Origin: Haloechinothrix sp033042135
GTDB taxonomy: Bacteria; Actinomycetota; Actinomycetes; Mycobacteriales; Pseudonocardiaceae
Reading direction: 5' to 3'
DNA length: 64,000 nt
Assembly (NCBI RefSeq): GCF_033042135.1
Contig: NZ_WBXM01000002.1
Span: forward strand, 186,001-250,000
Part shown: positions 57,753-64,000 of the stretch, piece after piece
Layout: each line of letters starts with the position of its first letter
How positions within the stretch are numbered: position 1 is the stretch's first letter
Translations under genes and position numbers: made by a program
Notes under the pieces: generated by a model
What the model saw: only the letters and a program-made list of their open reading frames with translations
What the model was told of the DNA's origin: nothing
The model's database searches: none

Positions 57753-58955
57753 ATGGCGCGCACCGTGGTGGTCGTCGGGCACGGCATGGTCGGCCACCGG
57801 CTGGCCGAGGAGATCAGCTCGCGCGACCGGGACGGGACCTGGCGCACGGTACTGCTGACCGACGAAGCCAGACCCGCCTACGACCGGGTGACGCTGTCGT
57901 CCTACCTGCACGGCAGCAGCGCCGACGAGCTCCGGCTCGCCGGTGAGCGGTTCAGCGCCAACCCGAACGTGGAGGTGCGGCGGCGCACCAGGGTGGCAGG
58001 CATCGACCGCGACGCGTGCCGGGTGATCACCGAGGGCGGCGAGCGCATCGGCTACGACGCGCTGGTGCTGGCCACCGGTGCCCGGCCGATCGTGCCGCCG
58101 GTCGCCGGAGCCGGTGCGGGAGGGTGTTTCGTGTACCGCACCCTCGACGACCTCGAAGCCATACGGCAGACGGCCACACCCGGCGGTGCCGGGGTGGTGG
58201 TCGGTGGCGGGCTGCTCGGTCTGGAGGCCGCGAACGCGCTGCGCATCCTCGGCATGCGGGTCAGCGTGGTTGAGCGCGCGCCGTGGCTGTTGCCGTTGCA
58301 GGTTGACCGGCGTGGTGGCGCGCTGCTGCGGCGGCTGGTGGCCGAGCGTGGTATCGAGGCGCACTGCGGGACCGAGCTCGCCGCGATCGAGGCAGGTGAC
58401 GACGGCCGGGTACGCGGTGTGGTGACCACGGCGGGCGAGTGCCTGCCCGCGGAGCTGGTCATCTTCTCGGTGGGGGTGTCGCCCCGTGACGAGCTCGCCC
58501 GTGCCGCGGGCCTCGCCGTCGCCGAGGGCGGCGGGATCCTGGTCGACGACCGCTGCCGCACCGGGGATCCGCGTATCTGGGCGGTGGGCGATTGCGCCGC
58601 GGTCAACGGCCGCTGCTACCCGCTGGTGGCGCCCGGCTACCGCATGGCCGAGACGGTGGCCCAGCAGCTGCTCGGCGACCGTGGCCGGGCGTTTCCCGGT
58701 GCGGACACCTCGACCAGGCTCAAGATGCTTGGCGTCGAGGTCGCCAGTTTCGGTGACGCGCACGCAGAGACGGACGGGGCGGTCGAGCTGTCGTATGCCA
58801 CCGAGGGTAGCTACGCCAAGCTGGTCCTCGGCCCGGATACCAGGACCCTGCTCGGCGGCGTGCTCGCCGGGGACGCCAGTGCCTACCCGGTGCTCCATCC
58901 GCTGGTCGGGCACGAGTTGCCCGCCCAGCCGGAACGGTTACTGGCAAGCCGGTGA
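57753..58955 (+). CDS. NirB-like FAD-dependent oxidoreductase (second)
   Basis: A 400-residue pyridine nucleotide-disulfide oxidoreductase-like protein: VVVVGHGMVGHRLAEEI (FAD), AGVVVGGGLLGLEAANALRILGMRVSVVE (NAD(P)), GDPRIWAVGDCAAV (FAD). It corresponds to the N-terminal domains of the large nitrite reductase subunit without BFD, Fe-S or siroheme modules. It starts four bases after the previous stop, so it is in the nitrate operon. Perhaps it donates electrons to a nitrite reductase encoded elsewhere. Confidence 0.88.
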   Translation: MARTVVVVGHGMVGHRLAEEISSRDRDGTWRTVLLTDEARPAYDRVTLSSYLHGSSADELRLAGERFSANPNVEVRRRTRVAGIDRDACRVITEGGERIGYDALVLATGARPIVPPVAGAGAGGCFVYRTLDDLEAIRQTATPGGAGVVVGGGLLGLEAANALRILGMRVSVVERAPWLLPLQVDRRGGALLRRLVAERGIEAHCGTELAAIEAGDDGRVRGVVTTAGECLPAELVIFSVGVSPRDELARAAGLAVAEGGGILVDDRCRTGDPRIWAVGDCAAVNGRCYPLVAPGYRMAETVAQQLLGDRGRAFPGADTSTRLKMLGVEVASFGDAHAETDGAVELSYATEGSYAKLVLGPDTRTLLGGVLAGDASAYPVLHPLVGHELPAQPERLLASR

Positions 58956-59036
58956 CCCCCGTGCCAGCAACCCAGTCACCGGGTCCAGTCATCTGACCGA
59001 AGCCATCAGGGGTGGCCGAACCGTAACGTCTGTGCC

Positions 59037-60671
59037 ATGGCGGAGAACGAGGTACGAGGGGCGAGCGGAACGGCCGGACCGGCCGGTGACGGTGATGCGG
59101 CGCCGCTGAAGGCAGGCAGGCGGGAATGGATCGGGTTGGCGGTGCTGGCGCTGCCGACCCTGCTGCTGGCGCTGGATATCAGCGTGCTGTTTCTTGCGCT
59201 GCCACAGCTGGGAGCCGACCTGCAGCCGAGCGGCACACAGCAACTGTGGATTATGGACATCTACGGCTTCATGATCGCCGGATTCCTGGTCACCATGGGC
59301 ACGCTCGGCGATCGCGTCGGAAGGCGCAAGCTGCTGATGATCGGCGCCTTCGCTTTCGGGCTCGCGTCGGTGTTCGCGGCGTTTTCCACATCGGCCGAGA
59401 TGCTGATCGTGGCGCGCGCCCTGCTCGGTATCGCCGGCGCGACGCTGATGCCGTCCACCCTGTCCCTGATCAGCAACATGTTCCGCGACCCACGGCAGCG
59501 CGCCGTGGGGATCGGGGTCTGGATGACCTGCTTCTCGGTCGGCACCGCGATCGGGCCGGTCGTCGGCGGCATCATGCTGGAGTTCTTCTGGTGGGGTTCG
59601 GTCTTCCTGCTCGGCGTGCCGGTGATGGTGATCCTGCTGGTGCTGGCGCCGGTGTTGCTTCCCGAGTACCGCAACCCGAACGCGGGCAGGCTGGACTTCA
59701 CCAGCGTCGGGCTGTCGCTGGCGGCCGCGCTGCCGGTGGTCTACGGGCTGAAGCAGCTCGCCAAGTACGGGCTGGACGCGACGCCCCTGCTGGCGGTGCT
59801 GATCGGGTTCGCTTTCGGTGTGGCGTTCGTGCGCAGGCAGCGGCGGCTTACCGACCCGTTGCTCGACCTGCAGCTGTTCTCCAACCGGGCGTTCAGCGGG
59901 GCGCTGTGCGTGCTCATGCTCGGCGCGATGACGCTGGGCGGCGCCAACCTGCTCGTACCGCAGTACCTCCAATCGGTGTTGGGGATGTCGCCGCTGCAGG
60001 CCGCGTTCTGGATCGTGCCCTCGGCGTTGGGCATCGTCACCGGGTCCATGCTGGCCCCTGCTATCGCGCGCCGCGTGCGGCCGGGGTTCGTGGTCGGTGC
60101 CGGACTGTTGATCTCGGCCAGCGGCTACCTGATGTTCACCCAGGTCGCGGCCACTGGCGGGCTCGCCGTGCTGGTCACCGGGTTCACCGTCGCCTTCTTC
60201 GGGTTGAGCCCGATGCTGGTGCTGTCCACGGACCTGATCGTCGGTTCGGCCCCCAAGGAGAAGGCGGGATCGGCCTCGGCGATGTCGGAAACCAGCGGCG
60301 AGTTCGGTGTCGCGCTCGGTGTGGCGACGATGGGCAGCGTCGCCACTGCGGTGTACCGCACCGAGGTGACGGGTTCGGTGCCCGACGCGGTGCCCGGTGA
60401 GGTGAGCCGCGCGGTGAGCGACACGTTGCCCGGCGCGATCTCGGCGGTGGAGGCGCTGCCCGCGCAGCTGGCGGCCGAGGTGCTCGAACCGGCACGGGAG
60501 TCGTTCACCCAGGGGCTGAACGCGGTCGGGCTGGTGAGCGCGCTGCTGGCTGCGGGGCTGGCGGTCACGGCGGCCGTGCTGCTGCGTCACGTGCGGCCGA
60601 GCGCGGAGCGGGCCGCCGAGCAGGCCGCGGCCGAGACCGAGCCGGTCGCGAGCGGAGCGGGGCAGCGCTGA
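59037..60671 (+). CDS. DHA2 family MFS multidrug exporter (14 TM)
   Basis: A 544-residue EmrB/QacA-type H+ antiporter with a hydrophilic N-terminus, then about 14 TM helices. It has motif A-like GTLGDRVGRRKLLMIG after TM2, the D1-like ALDISVLFLALPQL in TM1 and motif C GVWMTCFSVGTAIGPVVGG in TM5. It expels cationic or lipophilic drugs. Convergent with the second LAL gene, 47 bases apart. Could be the exporter of the neighbouring cluster product, but the nitrate operon lies between. No clear ribosome-binding site. Confidence 0.92.
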   Translation: MAENEVRGASGTAGPAGDGDAAPLKAGRREWIGLAVLALPTLLLALDISVLFLALPQLGADLQPSGTQQLWIMDIYGFMIAGFLVTMGTLGDRVGRRKLLMIGAFAFGLASVFAAFSTSAEMLIVARALLGIAGATLMPSTLSLISNMFRDPRQRAVGIGVWMTCFSVGTAIGPVVGGIMLEFFWWGSVFLLGVPVMVILLVLAPVLLPEYRNPNAGRLDFTSVGLSLAAALPVVYGLKQLAKYGLDATPLLAVLIGFAFGVAFVRRQRRLTDPLLDLQLFSNRAFSGALCVLMLGAMTLGGANLLVPQYLQSVLGMSPLQAAFWIVPSALGIVTGSMLAPAIARRVRPGFVVGAGLLISASGYLMFTQVAATGGLAVLVTGFTVAFFGLSPMLVLSTDLIVGSAPKEKAGSASAMSETSGEFGVALGVATMGSVATAVYRTEVTGSVPDAVPGEVSRAVSDTLPGAISAVEALPAQLAAEVLEPARESFTQGLNAVGLVSALLAAGLAVTAAVLLRHVRPSAERAAEQAAAETEPVASGAGQR

Positions 60672-60718
60672 TGGTGATCACACGAGGCAGCGACGGCCCC
60701 GGCGACTCAGTCGGCCGT

Positions 60719-63526
60719 TCAGTCGGCCAGGTCGAGCTGGCCGAGCTCCACACGCGAGCTGACGCCGAGTTTGGGGTAGGCGTTGTACAGGTGGTAGCCG
60801 ACGGTGCGCGGGCTGAGGAACAGCTGGGCGGCGATCTCCCTGTTGCTCAGCCCCGTCGCGGCCAGCCGCACCACCTGCAGCTCCTGGGGAGTGAGCTTGT
60901 CGAGAAGGTCACGGCCGTTGCCTCGGGAGTTGACGGTCTCGCCGGTAGCGCGCAGCTCGGAGGTGGTGCGCTCGATCCACGGGGCCGCGCCGAGGCGCTG
61001 GAAGATCGCCAGCGCGGAACGCAGCTGTTCCCGAGCCTCGCCGCGGGCGCGGTTGCGGCGCAGCCACTCGCCGAAGAGCAGCTCGGTCCGTGCCCGCTCG
61101 AACGGCCGCCCCGGCGACTGCCGGTGCAGTTCCGTCGCGGTGGTGAAGTGCTCCCTCGCGCCGTCGGAGTCACCGGCCAGCAGCGCCTGGCAGCGGGCGG
61201 CGACGGCACACGCCCAGCTGTTTCCACTGTGCTCGGCCCACGCGCGGTACCAAGCGAGGGGTTCGGTGGCGCGTTCCGGCTGTTCCGCGCGCACCGCCGC
61301 CTCGATCAGGTACGGCAGATAGAACTGCGAGAAGGTGCGGTTGAGCCCGGTGCCGAGCTCGGCCAGCCTGCCGAGGATCGCCTCGTACCGGCCGAGACCG
61401 AGGTCGAGCACGCTCAGCGAGCAGGCAACGAGCACGTTGTCTGGCTGCTGCCCCCGGGCAACCGACTCCGCTGTCAGCGAGGTGACCAGCTCCCCGTCAC
61501 CCTGGATCGCGGCGAGGTCGGCCAGCGCGCTGGTCAGGTAGCTGCCGCTGAGGGACTGCCCGGTGTCCTCGGCGATGCGCAGCCCTTCCATGCCGCTGGC
61601 GAGCGCGTCGTGGTGATGACCGAGGTAGAGCTGGGCGCGGGTGAGCACGGACAGCGCCAGCGGCAGTACCCCGATCGCGCCCTCGTCGCGGCATCGCTGG
61701 GTGAGTTCTCCCGCCACGGTGAGGGCGTCCTCGTCGTCGCCGAGCATCAGCTGCCAGCCGGGAACCAGCGGGGCGTCGCGCAGTGGCAGCTCGTGCAGCC
61801 GGGGACGCTCCGCCGAGACCAGCTCGCGCAGCGCGGCCACGCCCTGCCCCACGGTGCCCGCGTCGGTGCTGTGGAAACCGGCCGCGACGGTGGCCATGGC
61901 GGCGGCGCGGCTGGGGTGATCGAGCGGCAGCGGGGCGGAGCGGCGGGCGACGTCGGTGACCGCGTCGATGTCGCAGGCGGCCATCGCCGAGTCCACCGAC
62001 CGGTACAGCAGGGCGTCGGCTGCTTTCGGGTCGTGTCGTGCGACGGCGACCCCGGCGGTGGCGAGCAGCTGGTGCGCCCGGTCCGGCTGGTGGCGCTCCT
62101 CGGCGATGGTAGCGCGGATGGACGCCAGCCGTGCCCCGGCGACCGGGTCGTCGAGATGTTCGGATGCCTGGCTCGCCAGCGTGTCGGCGCGTTCCAGCTG
62201 CCCGGCGTCGGCGGCTGCGGCGGCCGCGGCAAGCAGCCTGTTGGCCCGCTGGTGAGCGTCGGTGCTGAGCATGGCGGCGCGTTCGTAGGCTGCGGCGACC
62301 GCGCCGTAGCCCGCGCGGGCCCGTGCGTGCTCGGCGGTGGCGTCCAGCTCGGCGGCGACTTCCTCGTCGGGTCCGGTGCTCACCGCGGCCCGGTGCCACG
62401 CCCGCCGGTCGGCCTGCTCCGGCTGACGCAGCGCGTCGGCAAGCGCCCGGTGCGCCTCCAATCTGCGCCGCAACGGGGCGTGCTGATAGGCGGCGGTGCG
62501 GATCAGCGGGTGCCGGAATGCGAGGGAGCCGTCGACGTAGTGCATGAGATGCTTGCGCTCGGCCGGTTCGAGGTCCTCGAGCGACGCGCCGAACGCTGCG
62601 GCGGCGGGCAGGATCACCGACGGGTCGCCGGTGTCGTCGGCTGCGGCGACGGTCAGCAGCGCCTGGGTGGCCTCGGGCAGCGACCGGATCCGCTCCGCGA
62701 AGGTGTGCTGGATCCGGCTGCGCGGTGCCTGCGGGCGCACCGCGGGGGAGTACGGCGTGAGCTGTCCCTCCCGCTGCGCGGCAGGCAGTTCCAGCAACGC
62801 GAGCGGGTTGCCGTGGGCCTCCTGCAGGATGTGGCTGCGCGCGTGGTGCGGCAGGTCGCCCGCGCACTCGTCCAGCAGCGCCGAGGCCGCGTCCCCGTCC
62901 AGTTCGGTGAGCCGGAGTTCGGGCAGCCCGTGCGCGGGGAACGCGGGGGCGTGGAGGTCTCGCGCGGCGAACAGCAGCACGATGCCGTCGGCGTGCAGCC
63001 GTCGCGCGGTGAACATCAACGCCTCGGCGGAGGCGTGGTCGAGCCAGTGCGCGTCGTCGATCAGGCACAGCAGCGGTTGTTCCTCTGCGATGTCGGCCAG
63101 CAGCGTGAGCACCGCCAGACCGATGAGGAACCGGTCGCTGCCTGCGACCGGCGCCATGCCGAGCGCGCCCCGCAGAGCCTGTGCTTGCTTGTCGGGGAGG
63201 GCGTCGAGCCGGTCGAGGTGGCCGCTCAGTAGCAGATGCAGCCCGGCGAACGGCAGCTCGCTCTCGGACTCGACCCCGGCGCCGCGCAGCACCCGCATGT
63301 CGCTGGCGGTGTGGGCGGCGTAGTCGAGGAGGGCGGATTTGCCGATCCCGGCGTCGCCTCGGATGACGAGCGTGGCGCTGTGCCCGTTGCGGGCGCTGGT
63401 CAGCATCGCGTCGATCGTGGCCTGTTCCCGGGAACGTCCGTGGAGCATGGTGGACAGGGTATCGAGGATGATGTCCCGGTACGGGTCGTTCAGCGGATTC
63501 GTCTCGGTGTGGACGTCGGCGAGCAT
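60719..63526 (-). CDS. large LuxR-type (LAL) transcriptional regulator, copy 2
   Basis: A 935-residue regulator with the same architecture as the protein at 23945. The ATPase has Walker A GDAGIGKSALLDYAAH and LCLIDDAHWLDHASAEALMFTARRL, a TPR-like middle follows, and the C-terminal HTH is LTPQELQVVRLAATGLSNREIAAQLFLSPRTVGYHLYNAYPKLG. Start placed at MLADVHTE (63526), which has GAGGTGA ten bases upstream. The frame runs further to 63643, and MLHGRSREQ at 63448 is a shorter option that matches the copy 1 N-terminus. It may regulate the convergent drug exporter or the sugar gene to its right. Confidence 0.92.
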   Translation of the reverse strand: MLADVHTETNPLNDPYRDIILDTLSTMLHGRSREQATIDAMLTSARNGHSATLVIRGDAGIGKSALLDYAAHTASDMRVLRGAGVESESELPFAGLHLLLSGHLDRLDALPDKQAQALRGALGMAPVAGSDRFLIGLAVLTLLADIAEEQPLLCLIDDAHWLDHASAEALMFTARRLHADGIVLLFAARDLHAPAFPAHGLPELRLTELDGDAASALLDECAGDLPHHARSHILQEAHGNPLALLELPAAQREGQLTPYSPAVRPQAPRSRIQHTFAERIRSLPEATQALLTVAAADDTGDPSVILPAAAAFGASLEDLEPAERKHLMHYVDGSLAFRHPLIRTAAYQHAPLRRRLEAHRALADALRQPEQADRRAWHRAAVSTGPDEEVAAELDATAEHARARAGYGAVAAAYERAAMLSTDAHQRANRLLAAAAAAADAGQLERADTLASQASEHLDDPVAGARLASIRATIAEERHQPDRAHQLLATAGVAVARHDPKAADALLYRSVDSAMAACDIDAVTDVARRSAPLPLDHPSRAAAMATVAAGFHSTDAGTVGQGVAALRELVSAERPRLHELPLRDAPLVPGWQLMLGDDEDALTVAGELTQRCRDEGAIGVLPLALSVLTRAQLYLGHHHDALASGMEGLRIAEDTGQSLSGSYLTSALADLAAIQGDGELVTSLTAESVARGQQPDNVLVACSLSVLDLGLGRYEAILGRLAELGTGLNRTFSQFYLPYLIEAAVRAEQPERATEPLAWYRAWAEHSGNSWACAVAARCQALLAGDSDGAREHFTTATELHRQSPGRPFERARTELLFGEWLRRNRARGEAREQLRSALAIFQRLGAAPWIERTTSELRATGETVNSRGNGRDLLDKLTPQELQVVRLAATGLSNREIAAQLFLSPRTVGYHLYNAYPKLGVSSRVELGQLDLAD

Positions 63527-63603
63527 GTCTCGGGTCACCTCGTGTTCTCGGTAGGGTTGCGGTCCCGGTCGATGCGGTTGTGGCACGCGGCGCGCCACCG
63601 GGG

Positions 63604-64000
63604 TCAGCGGGTGGTCAGCAGCGGCGCGCGGGTGCGCTGCCACCAGTCGCGGTTCTCGCGGTACCAGGCGACGGTCTCGGCGAGGCCACGAGTGAACGGC
63701 ACGCGAGGGGCGTATCCGAGCTCGGTGCGGATCTTGGTGGTGTCGACGGCGTAGCGGCGGTCGTGGCCCGGGCGGTCCGGCACCGGGGTCACCATGGACC
63801 AGTCCGCGCCGACGCTGTGCAGGATGTGTTCGGTGAGTTCCCGGTTGCTCAACTCGGTGCCGCCGCCGATGTTGTACACCTCGCCCGGCCTGCCGCGCTC
63901 GACGACGAGCTGGATCCCCGCGCAGTGGTCGTCCACATGGAGCCAGTCGCGGATGTTGCCGCCGTCGCCGTACAGCGGGACCGGGTGCCCGTCCAGCAGG
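63604..64000 (-). CDS. rmlB: dTDP-glucose 4,6-dehydratase, 3' part (cut by window edge)
   Basis: The last ~132 codons of an RmlB-type SDR enzyme run in from the right edge. Visible blocks are LYGDGGNIRDWLHVDDHCAGIQLV (catalytic C-terminal substrate-binding region), GEVYNIGGGTELSNRELT, PVPDRPGHDRRYAVDTTKIRTELGYAPRVPFTRGL and AWYRENRDWW, which are diagnostic for RmlB. It forms dTDP-4-keto-6-deoxyglucose, the substrate needed by the ketoisomerase at 42036 and by RmlC at 1571. The N-terminal part with the NAD site is outside the window. Confidence 0.92.
   Translation of the reverse strand, partial: LLDGHPVPLYGDGGNIRDWLHVDDHCAGIQLVVERGRPGEVYNIGGGTELSNRELTEHILHSVGADWSMVTPVPDRPGHDRRYAVDTTKIRTELGYAPRVPFTRGLAETVAWYRENRDWWQRTRAPLLTTR

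Overview
The window is high-GC DNA (roughly 70 percent G+C by eye, strong G/C third-position bias, many GTG starts, TGA/ATG overlaps) typical of a filamentous actinomycete. The fused 2-oxoglutarate dehydrogenase E1/E2 (Kgd/OdhA type), SARP and large LuxR-type (LAL) regulators and abundant ABC-2 exporters fit Actinobacteria. A Pseudonocardiaceae-like genus is a guess from overall flavour, not something proven here. No rRNA, tRNA or CRISPR array was seen.

Layout. 0-14 kb is mostly housekeeping: membrane protein, GNAT acetyltransferase, DUF4442 thioesterase, RmlC epimerase, malic enzyme, a secreted subtilase with a P domain, Kgd, and a single-chain four-domain ABC exporter. 14-30 kb is dense in export and regulation. 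Two ABC-2 operons diverge from a promoter region full of inverted repeats (AbrB-ATPase-permease on minus; GntR-ATPase-membrane protein-ATPase-permease on plus). They are followed by an FMN reductase, a DrrAB-like pair, two paralogous 327-aa MDR oxidoreductases flanking a LAL regulator, and another ABC-2 pair on minus.

30-52.6 kb looks like a specialised-metabolite cluster with an unusual combination of parts. (a) A 67-aa putative RiPP precursor ending in a Thr/Cys core overlaps a fused E1-like/YcaO cyclodehydratase gene. It is divergent from a SARP regulator gene across a promoter with a 22-bp-period direct repeat, and beyond the SARP lies a serine hydroxymethyltransferase-like gene that has lost the PLP lysine. 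(b) A DesK/DesR-type two-component pair, an OvmZ-like zinc-ribbon protein with a small HTH partner, and a domesticated IS701-type transposase-like protein follow. (c) A glycosyltransferase, a 3,4-ketoisomerase, an aminotransferase and an N,N-dimethyltransferase should make and attach a TDP-3-dimethylamino-3,6-dideoxyhexose. (d) PhzC, an EntA/DhbA-type dehydrogenase, PhzD and PhzE, with no PhzF/A/B/G, predict 3-hydroxyanthranilate rather than phenazine. (e) A quinone-oxidoreductase-like protein, a SRPBCC protein and an AMP-forming acyl/aryl ligase complete it. Whether (a) and (c)-(e) make one hybrid product or two compounds cannot be decided from sequence alone.

52.8-59 kb is a compact nitrate-assimilation run: NarK-type transporter, molybdopterin nitrate reductase, and two NirB-like flavoproteins, one with a BFD [2Fe-2S] tail. 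59-64 kb has a 14-TM drug exporter, a second LAL regulator, and the 3' part of a dTDP-glucose 4,6-dehydratase gene running off the right edge. That dehydratase, and RmlC at the left end, could serve dTDP-sugar supply for the aminosugar or for rhamnose.
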